From Actinomycetota bacterium (lineage in GTDB: Bacteria; Actinomycetota; Actinomycetes; Mycobacteriales; Mycobacteriaceae), in contig SYAA01000243.1 of assembly GCA_005789055.1 (NCBI GenBank), positions 1 to 11,753 of the forward strand: a DNA stretch of 11,753 bases, read 5' to 3'. Positions 1 through 5,977 of this stretch are shown here, in pieces. Made by a program: the position numbers and the translations under genes. Each line of letters opens with the position of its first letter. The stretch's first letter is position 1. Under the pieces are notes generated by a model. The model did not search any database. It saw nothing but the letters and a program-made list of their open reading frames with translations, and had not been told where the DNA came from.

Positions 1-426
1 CTGGCCATCGAGGAGATCATCCGCTGGGCCACCCCGATCATGACCTTCCGGCGCACCGCCGCGCATGACACCGAACTCGGCGGTCACCAGATCACCGAGG
101 GAGACAAGGTGATCATGTTCTACTCCTCGGCCAACAGGGACACCGAGGTGTTCGACCATCCCGAGCGCTTGGATTTGTCACGTTCGCCGAACAAGCACGT
201 CGCCTTCGGTGGCGGCGGTATCCACCACTGCCTGGGTGCACAGTTGGCCCGTCGCCAGTTGGCTGCGACATTCCGTGAACTGCTGACCCGGCTGCCGGAC
301 ATCCACTCCGTCGGCGAACCGGAGTTGGGCAACGGCAACTTCTTCCATACGGTGGTGTCCATGACCGCACAGTTCACGCCCGAGGCACAGACTCCCGAGG
401 CAAAGACTCCCGAGAGCCAGCGATGA
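1..426 (+). CDS. Cytochrome P450, C-terminal part (5' end outside window)
   Basis: This is the last 141 codons of a cytochrome P450, a heme monooxygenase that hydroxylates an organic substrate using O2 and two electrons. The reading frame is open from base 1, so the start lies upstream. The K-helix ExxR motif is visible at bases 13-24 (E-I-I-R). The heme-binding loop FGGGGIHHCLGAQLAR starts at base 205, with the heme-ligand cysteine codon at 229-231. The family is usually about 400-430 residues, so roughly two thirds is missing, including the substrate-recognition regions; I therefore give no CYP family. The C-terminus ends in a short repetitive tail (TPEAQ, TPEAK, TPESQ) not expected of the P450 fold. 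The stop codon overlaps the ferredoxin start (ATGA), which implies translational coupling and points to the ferredoxin as its electron donor. Confidence 0.95.
   Translation: MAIEEIIRWATPIMTFRRTAAHDTELGGHQITEGDKVIMFYSSANRDTEVFDHPERLDLSRSPNKHVAFGGGGIHHCLGAQLARRQLAATFRELLTRLPDIHSVGEPELGNGNFFHTVVSMTAQFTPEAQTPEAKTPESQR
376..420 (+). repeat. Three tandem 15-nt units at the 3' end of the P450 gene
   Basis: Three consecutive in-frame units at 376-390, 391-405 and 406-420 encode TPEAQ, TPEAK and TPESQ. Units 1 and 2 differ at two bases (positions 3 and 13); unit 3 diverges in its last part. The period is a multiple of three, so copy-number change would keep the frame and the ATGA overlap with the ferredoxin gene. 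The encoded tail is hydrophilic and lies after the structured P450 core. Confidence 0.8.
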
Positions 427-614
427 AGATCATCGTCGACAAGTCCAAGTGCTCCTCGATCGGCCTGTGCGAGGCGACCGCCGCAGATATCTTCGAGATC
501 GGCGCTGACGGCGCACTGCATATCCTCGTGGACGACATCGGCGAAGATCGCCGGGTCGATCTTGAGCAGGCCTGCGAGAACTGCCCCACCCAGGCGCTGA
601 GCATCGAGGACTGA
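423..614 (+). CDS. Small ferredoxin, P450 redox partner, 3Fe-4S type expected
   Basis: A 63-residue ferredoxin that should carry electrons to the adjacent P450 in the cytoplasm. Cysteines are at 10, 16, 51 and 54. C10-x5-C16 and C54-P match the three-cysteine pattern of actinobacterial P450-linked ferredoxins (CxxXxxC ... CP), with the ending CPTQALSIED typical of the family. The variable position between the first two cysteines, which is Cys in 4Fe-4S relatives and often His in mycobacterial ones, is Ile13 here. That favours a 3Fe-4S cluster, although C51, three residues before C54, is an extra cysteine that could matter. The acidic composition suits docking to a P450. The start overlaps the P450 stop, and a GAGAG at 411-415 can serve as ribosome binding site. 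No ferredoxin reductase is in view. Confidence 0.93.
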   Translation: MKIIVDKSKCSSIGLCEATAADIFEIGADGALHILVDDIGEDRRVDLEQACENCPTQALSIED

Positions 615-626
615 ACCCCGCCGTTG

Positions 627-662
627 AGGTGAACGCCGATGGGCGACCAGGTGAACATCGGC
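627..662 (+). repeat. Paired direct/inverted repeat between ferredoxin and phosphatase genes
   Basis: AGGTGAAC occurs at 627-634 and again at 649-656, exactly 22 bp apart (about two helical turns). Each copy is followed by one half of an inverted repeat: GCCGAT at 635-640 and ATCGGC at 657-662. The arrangement could be a regulator binding site for the lipoprotein genes that start at 718, or a weak 6-bp RNA hairpin with a 16-nt loop after the ferredoxin gene. Nothing in the sequence decides between these. Confidence 0.4.
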
Positions 663-717
663 TGTCCGGTGCGCCCCCGGACGCCCGCCGTCTGCTCGGC
701 TCACCCACACTGAGGCC

Positions 718-1983
718 ATGCCTCTACGCCTGCTGTGCGCCGCCGTCGCAGTGCTGACCCTCGGCGCCTGCTCCACTGGCCCAACGACACCGAGCGCCGA
801 CACCGCGAACACCAGCCCGGTTGCCAACAGCGACGTGCCGACGCTGGACCGGGCCGGCTGGACGGAGTCGGTGTACCAGAAGCTCACCGAGACGATTCAG
901 GGTTCGGCCGGACAGGGCAAAATCGTGGTGTTCGATTTTGACAACACCACCCAGGCCCGCGACATCGGTGAGGCCGTCCTGGCGCGGGTCCAGCAGACCG
1001 ACGCCATCAACCCCTCTTCCCTGAGTCCGGCGATGTTCCCGCCGTTCACCGGATCCGACGGCACGCCGGTAGCGATCACCGCCGGCATCTCCGACTACTA
1101 CGACGCCCTGTTGGACTCCGGTGCCGACGCCGATCCGTTCCGGGAGTACTCCTCGCTGCCGATGCCGGCGACGGCCTTCACCGGCCGCACCCTGACTGAC
1201 TTCGTGGCTCAGACCGCCGCGGTCTACGACGGCGGCGTGGGGGCGGCGGACCTGACGTCGAAGGAGCAATCCAAGATCCTCGGCGCCGGAAGGCCTTTCA
1301 TCTACCCGCAGATGGCCGACCTCTACGGCAATCTGCGGAGCAACGGCTACGATGTGTGGGTGGTCTCGGCCGGCGTCGGGTGGGCGGTGCGCTGGATGGT
1401 GCAGAACGCGCTCAACCCGGCGATCGTCGCCAAGTACGGGCCCGACGCGGCCCTGCCGATGGATCACGTCGTCGCAATCACCACGCTGCTCAAAGATCGA
1501 GCGAGCGGCACGCTGCTCTCGGACTACCAGCTGACTCACCAAAGTCCCGATGACGCCTACATCAATCTCGAACCGGCCCGAATGGCGCAGTTGGAGATCA
1601 CCGCAATCCCGGACGGGCTGTCGTCGTGGCGGGGCGGTAAGGCGGGCGCGATCGACAACATCATCAGCCGCGGGGAGCTGTTCATGGTCGCCGGGGACTC
1701 GATGGGCGACGTCGAGATGCTCAACCGGGCGCCCAACCGGCTGGTGATCAGCCGGATGAACAAACCGGATCTAGCCGAGGGCTTCGCCGCCGAGATCGCC
1801 AAGGCCCCGGATGCGAACTGGATGCTGCAGCCGACGATCAACTCCGCGCCCGTCGGCTTCCTGGAGACCAAGTGCGCCATGGCCGACAAGACCGCCGGCA
1901 ACGCCGACATCACGGCCAGCACCGACAAGTCGCTGGCGACCCTCGAGGGCACCGGTCGGCTCGGATCGTTCATCACCTGCTGA
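718..1983 (+). CDS. HAD-superfamily phosphatase, exported lipoprotein
   Basis: A 421-residue lipid-anchored hydrolase of the haloacid dehalogenase superfamily, expected to remove phosphate from a small molecule outside the cytoplasmic membrane. The signal peptide ends in a lipobox (LGAC, lipidated Cys18), followed by a Ser/Thr/Pro-rich linker to about residue 40. All four HAD motifs are present: motif I DFDNT (D73 nucleophile, D75 acid/base), motif II Ser217 in VVSAG, motif III Lys308 in GGK, motif IV GDSMGD (D327, D331). An insertion of about 140 residues between motifs I and II would be the cap domain. The DxDNT form of motif I resembles secreted phosphorylcholine/phosphoserine-type phosphatases, but the substrate cannot be read from sequence. 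The mature domain has only two cysteines after the lipid-modified one, C386 and the C-terminal C421, a likely disulfide. GAGG at 712-715 is close to the ATG; the signal peptide supports this start. It is followed after 20 bp by a second lipoprotein gene. Confidence 0.9.
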   Translation: MPLRLLCAAVAVLTLGACSTGPTTPSADTANTSPVANSDVPTLDRAGWTESVYQKLTETIQGSAGQGKIVVFDFDNTTQARDIGEAVLARVQQTDAINPSSLSPAMFPPFTGSDGTPVAITAGISDYYDALLDSGADADPFREYSSLPMPATAFTGRTLTDFVAQTAAVYDGGVGAADLTSKEQSKILGAGRPFIYPQMADLYGNLRSNGYDVWVVSAGVGWAVRWMVQNALNPAIVAKYGPDAALPMDHVVAITTLLKDRASGTLLSDYQLTHQSPDDAYINLEPARMAQLEITAIPDGLSSWRGGKAGAIDNIISRGELFMVAGDSMGDVEMLNRAPNRLVISRMNKPDLAEGFAAEIAKAPDANWMLQPTINSAPVGFLETKCAMADKTAGNADITASTDKSLATLEGTGRLGSFITC

Positions 1984-2003
1984 CCGAGAGGAATCATCGG
2001 CCG

Positions 2004-3023
2004 ATGCGCACAACGCGGATAGTCGCTGCCGCCGCGATAACACTGCTGGCGGTGGCGGGCTGTGCGACGCGCACCGAAGATAAGCCCGCACCGGCGGCGG
2101 CGGCGGCCTGCCCGCAGGCTAACGAACGCTTCTGCGCGGCCGGCGTCGGTGACCTACTGGACATCCGACTCGACGAACTCAAGCCCACCCAGCCGTCGCT
2201 GGGCTACGACGAGGTGTACTACCGGTTGGGCCGCTACACCCTGGGCGCCGGTGCGGCAGAACAACTGCTCGACCAGTGGTGCGCGACCAACGGCCAGGAG
2301 GGTCTGGAGTCGGCGACACCCGGCGCCACGGTCATCGACCCGGCATCGTTCACCTGTGCGCTGGCGGTCGGGTCGGAAACAGACGAGTCGAAGGTCCCGA
2401 TGAAGACCGCGGTGATCGGCCCGGGTGGTCAGCCGTATCTCACCGACGGCCACCACACCCTGACGTCGTTCTGGGAGGCGCCCGGCGCCGGCCCCGACAC
2501 CCGCGTCCGGCTGCGGATCACGGGAAATCTCAAAGACGCCACACCGGAGGCGTTCTGGGCCGAGATGCAGTCACAGGGTTGGACGTGGCTCAAAGATGCC
2601 GACGGTAAACCCGTTACGCCCGAACAACTCCCGGACAGCCTCGGTCTTGACTCCTTCGCCAACGACCAGTACCGAGGCGCGCTGGTCTTCGTCCGAGACG
2701 TCGGCTACAGCCAGGACGACACCAGCCCGGCGTTCCAGGAGTTCTACTGGGGTCAGTGGCTGCGAGATCAGACCGACCCGAATCTGCGCCCGGCGGATTT
2801 CAGCCTCACTGACATGGCGTCCTACCACGCACTCGTCGGCAATATCGGCGCGGCAATGGTCGCTCTGAGCGACACCACCGAGATCGCCAGCGGCCTCGAC
2901 GCCAAGGCCCTGGGCAAGCTGGAGTCGTTCGGGCAGAAAGCTTTTGACGCACTGACGGCGCCCATCGACTCCGACAAGCCCGGCAAGCTGGCCTACGCGA
3001 TCGCCTATAAAGCGACGCTCTGA
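2004..3023 (+). CDS. Lipoprotein with ParB/sulfiredoxin-like domain (ParBc_2-like)
   Basis: A 339-residue exported lipoprotein: signal peptide with lipobox VAGC (lipidated Cys20), then an Ala/Pro-rich linker. Residues about 52-160 look like the putative ParB-like family often called ParBc_2: the opening L-x-E/D-L-K-PTQPSLGYDEV (61-71) and the core YLTDGHHTLTSFWE (145-158), whose DGHH (148-151) matches the ParB/Srx nucleotide-binding motif. The rest, to 339, is family-specific and I do not recognise it. Four cysteines remain in the mature protein (36, 44, 93, 118), enough for two disulfides, as expected outside the cell. The ParB/Srx fold includes DNA partition CTPases, sulfiredoxin and an archaeal free-serine kinase, so the activity here is open; DNA partitioning is ruled out by location. 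I chose ATG 2004 over the longer frame from 1872 because it gives a perfect lipoprotein signal and has GAGAGGAA at 1986-1993 with good spacing. Probably cotranscribed with the phosphatase. Confidence 0.85.
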   Translation: MRTTRIVAAAAITLLAVAGCATRTEDKPAPAAAAACPQANERFCAAGVGDLLDIRLDELKPTQPSLGYDEVYYRLGRYTLGAGAAEQLLDQWCATNGQEGLESATPGATVIDPASFTCALAVGSETDESKVPMKTAVIGPGGQPYLTDGHHTLTSFWEAPGAGPDTRVRLRITGNLKDATPEAFWAEMQSQGWTWLKDADGKPVTPEQLPDSLGLDSFANDQYRGALVFVRDVGYSQDDTSPAFQEFYWGQWLRDQTDPNLRPADFSLTDMASYHALVGNIGAAMVALSDTTEIASGLDAKALGKLESFGQKAFDALTAPIDSDKPGKLAYAIAYKATL

Positions 3024-3030
3024 GAGTTCG

Positions 3031-3071
3031 GCTGCCGTTGGCCCGATCTTCGCTCTGCGGCCATCTGCAGC
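3031..3071 (+). terminator. Nested hairpin after the lipoprotein pair, possible terminator
   Basis: Starting 7 bp after the stop codon at 3023, an outer stem GCTGC (3031-3035) / GCAGC (3067-3071) encloses, across symmetrical 3-nt internal loops, an inner stem TGGCC (3039-3043) / GGCCA (3059-3063) with a 15-nt loop. There is no T-tract, which is common for mycobacterial terminators. The position fits transcription ending after the lipoprotein genes, but stability was judged by eye only. Confidence 0.35.
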
Positions 3072-3111
3072 ATCATCGACCCGTTATTGCAGGACACGCG
3101 TCGACTCGGCA

Positions 3112-3125
3112 GCGGGTTAACCCGC
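3112..3125. promoter_or_regulatory. Perfect 14-bp palindrome, candidate operator for the ABC importer
   Basis: GCGGGTTAACCCGC is perfectly palindromic and lies 46 bp before the first GTG of the binding-protein gene, in the only long gap upstream of the importer. The length and symmetry suit a dimeric TetR-, GntR- or LacI-type repressor. No regulator gene is in the window and I could not place a convincing -10/-35 pair around it, so function is inference from position and symmetry. Confidence 0.4.
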
Positions 3126-3144
3126 CGTTCACTTCAGGCCTCTT

Positions 3145-3160
3145 GCCGCGGGACCGCGGC
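3145..3160. repeat. GC-rich inverted repeat just before the binding-protein start
   Basis: Two CCGCGG hexamers (3146-3151 and 3154-3159) flank a GA dinucleotide, with matching G and C outside, giving a 16-bp inverted repeat. It ends 5 bp before the GAGG ribosome binding site at 3166-3169. It could be a protein site or a small hairpin affecting translation initiation; in GC-rich DNA such repeats also arise by chance. Confidence 0.3.
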
Positions 3161-3171
3161 CAAGCGAGGCT

Positions 3172-4329
3172 GTGACGGTGGTGTCCTCCCTTAACCGCCG
3201 GGTATTCCTTAGCGGTGCCGCGACGGTGGGCGCGATCGGTGTCGGCGCCCTGACGCTGCAAAAGTCCGCCAATGCCAACGCCCCGATGGCGATCCCGCCG
3301 ACTGATCCGCCACTGCGCTCAGAAGCACTGCCGGACCTGGTGGCCGCCGCCCGGCAGGAGGGCCGCTTGACCCTGATCGCAGTTCCCTCGACGTGGGCCA
3401 ACTACGGCGCGATCATTTCCGCCTTCGAATCCGAATACGGAATACCGGTGACGGTGCAGTCTCCGAACGCCACCTCGGCGCAGGAACTGACGGCCCTGCG
3501 CCTGATGCGCGGACAGCAGCGCCTCCCGGATGTGATCGAGGTCGGGCCCTCGTTTGCCCGCCAGGCCGTCGAGCAGGGTCTGGTCCAGCCTTACAAATGC
3601 ACCGCGTGGGACCAGATCCCCGCCGATCTCAAACATCCTGACGGACTGTGGACGGCCCCCTACTACGGCCTGATTGCTTTCGGCGTCAACGCTTCCCGCG
3701 TCCCCGACCCGCCCCGGACGTGGGCCGACCTCGGCAAGCCGGCTTACCGGGGGATGGTGGCTACCAACGGCGATCCGCGCCAGGCCACCTCGCCACTGAA
3801 CGCGGTATGGGCGGCGGCACTGGCCAACGGCGGCTCGCTGGGGGACATCTCGCCCGGGATCGACTACTTCGGCAAGTTGCGCCGCCAGGGAAACTACATT
3901 CCTTTGCAAGCCAACGTCGGCAACCTTGCCAACCAGCAGGTGCTGATCGGCATCGACTGGTCGTTCAACATGCCCGGTGCCGCGGCGGTCCTTGAAAAGT
4001 CCGGACTGGCTCTGAGCGCGACTGTGCCCGGCGACGGCGTCATGGGCGGAATGTACTGCGACGCCATCAGCAACGGCGCCCCGCACCCCAACGCCGCGAA
4101 GCTATGGATTGAGTGGCTGACAAGCGGCAAAGGGGCACTGCTCTACCTCGACGGCGGCGCGATACCTGCGCTGTATCCGCAGTTCGTCGACCAGGGCAAA
4201 GTCCCGGCCGATGTGCAGGCGAAACTGCCTGCCCTGGAGGAACTTCGGGCTCTGCAGTTCCCCACCAAGGATCAGACCGCTGCGGCCACCGCCGCCATCG
4301 GCGCCCAGTGGAACAGGGCGGTCGGGTGA
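3172..4329 (+). CDS. ABC importer substrate-binding protein, Tat-exported (polyamine/Fe3+/AEP type)
   Basis: The periplasmic receptor of the importer encoded by this and the next three genes; 385 residues, normal for the family. The N-terminus carries a twin-arginine signal, NRRVFLSG (R9-R10), a hydrophobic stretch to about residue 30 and an A-x-A cleavage region (SANANA, 32-37). There is no lipobox cysteine, unlike most Gram-positive binding proteins, so the mature protein should be soluble between the membranes. The mature part has the bilobal extracellular solute-binding look of the spermidine/putrescine, ferric-iron and 2-aminoethylphosphonate group: QEGRLTLIAVP near 62-72, DVIEVGPSFA near 120-129, and a C-terminal helix region with NAAKLWIEWL (307-316). 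Start choice is uncertain: GAGG at 3166-3169 is only 2 nt from GTG 3172 but 8 nt from the in-frame GTG 3178, which may be the true start. The stop overlaps the permease start. Confidence 0.88.
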   Translation: MTVVSSLNRRVFLSGAATVGAIGVGALTLQKSANANAPMAIPPTDPPLRSEALPDLVAAARQEGRLTLIAVPSTWANYGAIISAFESEYGIPVTVQSPNATSAQELTALRLMRGQQRLPDVIEVGPSFARQAVEQGLVQPYKCTAWDQIPADLKHPDGLWTAPYYGLIAFGVNASRVPDPPRTWADLGKPAYRGMVATNGDPRQATSPLNAVWAAALANGGSLGDISPGIDYFGKLRRQGNYIPLQANVGNLANQQVLIGIDWSFNMPGAAAVLEKSGLALSATVPGDGVMGGMYCDAISNGAPHPNAAKLWIEWLTSGKGALLYLDGGAIPALYPQFVDQGKVPADVQAKLPALEELRALQFPTKDQTAAATAAIGAQWNRAVG

Positions 4330-5177
4330 AGCGCCAACGACTGCCCGGCTGGGTCGGCCTCGCACCCTTCCTGACCGTGGCGTTTCTGTTCCTCATCTGG
4401 CCGGCATACGCAGTGGTGCTGCAGGCCTTCCAGGGTGCCGACGGCGGGTTCACTCTGGACAACGTTGCCACCGCCACCCAGGCCCAGTACCGCAGCGCAT
4501 TCCTCACCAGTGGTCTGCTCTCCCTGGTGACCGCGCTCATCGGCGGGGTGCTGGGCACCCTGCTCACCTACGCGGTGTCGACCCTCGAGCGGCCCCGTTT
4601 CCTGAAATCGGCGATGTCGACATTCTCCGGAGTGGCTTCCCAATTCGGCGGCGTACCTTTGGCTTTCGCGTTCGTAGCTTCCATCGGTTCGGCTGGCCTA
4701 CTCACCAGCCTGCTCGCCAAGATCGGGATCGACCTGTACGGCACCGGGTTCAGCCTGCTGAGCTTTTCCGGGCTGGTGATCGTCTACCTGTACTTCCAAA
4801 TCCCGCTGATGCTGATCATCATGACTCCGGCGGTCGAGGGGCTGCGCCGATCGTGGCGAGAGGCCGCCGAAGGCCTCGGGGCGAGCACCTTTCAGTACTG
4901 GGCCCGGGTGGGAATTCCGCTACTGACTCCCGCGTTCATCGGCGGAGTGGTGCTGCTGTTCGCCAACGCGTTCGCGGCGTACGCAACTGCGCAGGTCCTC
5001 ACGTCGGGTTCGGTGAACCTGGTGCCCATCCAGATCGGGTTCTTCGTGCAGGGCAACGTCTTCGCCGGCCAAAGTCAGGTCGGCTACGCCCTGGCCCTGG
5101 GGATGATCGTGGTGGTTTCCATCGCACTGGCGATCAACATCGTCCTGCAGCGCCGGGTGGCGCGGTGGGCATCGTGA
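4326..5177 (+). CDS. ABC importer permease, first subunit
   Basis: A 283-residue inner-membrane subunit of the importer. About six hydrophobic segments are visible (roughly 10-31, 61-84, 106-126, 141-167, 203-223, 255-274). The cytoplasmic coupling loop is EAAEGLGASTFQYWARVGIP (residues 179-198), the classic EAA motif that contacts the ATPase. Composition and length match the PotB/ThiP-type permeases of polyamine-like importers. The frame is open further upstream, but I place the start at GTG 4326 because it overlaps the stop of the binding-protein gene in a GTGA quartet and gives a short basic N-terminus (VKRQR) before the first membrane segment. It ends in another GTGA overlap with the second permease, implying tight translational coupling. 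Confidence 0.92.
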   Translation: MKRQRLPGWVGLAPFLTVAFLFLIWPAYAVVLQAFQGADGGFTLDNVATATQAQYRSAFLTSGLLSLVTALIGGVLGTLLTYAVSTLERPRFLKSAMSTFSGVASQFGGVPLAFAFVASIGSAGLLTSLLAKIGIDLYGTGFSLLSFSGLVIVYLYFQIPLMLIIMTPAVEGLRRSWREAAEGLGASTFQYWARVGIPLLTPAFIGGVVLLFANAFAAYATAQVLTSGSVNLVPIQIGFFVQGNVFAGQSQVGYALALGMIVVVSIALAINIVLQRRVARWAS

Positions 5178-5974
5178 GCGACCCCCGCCGCCGCGGCGTC
5201 CCGATCGGACGCTGGGCCGTGGTTATCGGCTGCGTGGTGTTTTTCGCCGCGCCCCTGATCGCACTGGCACTGTTCAGCTTCACCGGCAAGGCCGGATGGA
5301 CCGCTGACGCCTACACCGCGATCGCGAAGGATCCGCAGTTCTGGAAGTCGGTCGGGCTTAGCCTCACGCTGGCGGCGGCCACAACGGCGCTCTCGTTGCT
5401 GCTCATGGTGCCCACCGTGCTCTGGGTGCACATGCGCGCGCCGCAGTATAGCTCCCTGGTGGAGGCCATCACCCTGCTGGTGTTCGCCGTGCCGCCAATC
5501 ACCCTGGTGATCGGTGCCACCGGTCTGCTGCTCGGACTGGCCCCCGCCCTGCTGGGGACGCCCCTGGTCCTGGTGCCGTTCTACATCGTGCTCAGTTTCG
5601 CCTTCACGTACCGCGCCCTGGATACCGGAGTCAAAGCCCTGGACCTGGCCACCCTGACCGACGCCGCGCAGAGCCTCGGGGCTGGACCGGTGATGACGAT
5701 CACCCGCGTCATCCTGCCCAATCTGCGAACGGCCATTCTCGGGGCCGCCTTCCTGACCATCACCGTCGTCCTGGGCGAGTACGTGCTGTCCTCACTGTTC
5801 CTGTACAACACGCTGCCGGTCTACATGGCCGACGTAGGCACCACCCAAGCCCAGGGCGCGGCGGCCCTCGCGCTCATCACCGTTCTGTTCACCTGGTTGC
5901 TCCTCATCGGCGTTTCCGTCATCACGCGGCGACTCGGTGGCGGGCGCGTCGCCACCACAATCGCGGGAGTTTGA
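5174..5974 (+). CDS. ABC importer permease, second subunit
   Basis: A 266-residue second permease (PotC-like) that would pair with the preceding subunit to form the translocation channel. Hydrophobic segments lie at about 14-36, 58-86, 96-122, 128-146, 186-209 and 228-250. The EAA-type coupling loop is DAAQSLGAGPVMTITRVILP (163-182). The start is set at GTG 5174, overlapping the preceding stop (GTGA); an in-frame GTG at 5165 is possible but would only add three residues (GTG-Gly-Ile) before it. The frame is open far upstream, but that part is the shadow of the first permease. The stop at 5972-5974 is 3 bp before the ATPase start. Confidence 0.9.
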   Translation: MSDPRRRGVPIGRWAVVIGCVVFFAAPLIALALFSFTGKAGWTADAYTAIAKDPQFWKSVGLSLTLAAATTALSLLLMVPTVLWVHMRAPQYSSLVEAITLLVFAVPPITLVIGATGLLLGLAPALLGTPLVLVPFYIVLSFAFTYRALDTGVKALDLATLTDAAQSLGAGPVMTITRVILPNLRTAILGAAFLTITVVLGEYVLSSLFLYNTLPVYMADVGTTQAQGAAALALITVLFTWLLLIGVSVITRRLGGGRVATTIAGV

Positions 5975-5977
5975 TCG

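Noticed and set aside
120..887. Long minus-strand open frame of 255 codons across the P450, ferredoxin and phosphatase start
   Set aside because: It is antisense to well-supported genes and has no recognisable domain. Long antisense frames are expected in GC-rich DNA with strong third-position GC bias.
724..1542. Minus-strand open frame of 272 codons opposite the HAD phosphatase
   Set aside because: The plus strand carries a lipobox and all four HAD motifs; the antisense translation is low-complexity Arg/Gly/Val-rich sequence without motifs.
1872..2003. N-terminal extension of the ParB-like lipoprotein frame to an ATG at 1872
   Set aside because: It would overlap the phosphatase gene by more than 100 bp and bury the lipoprotein signal. 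ATG 2004 has a ribosome binding site and a perfect signal peptide.
4211..5173. Upstream extension of the second permease frame, giving a 587-residue product
   Set aside because: The extension is out-of-frame reading of the first permease and is Arg/Pro-rich with no membrane segments. The GTGA overlap at 5174 marks the real start.
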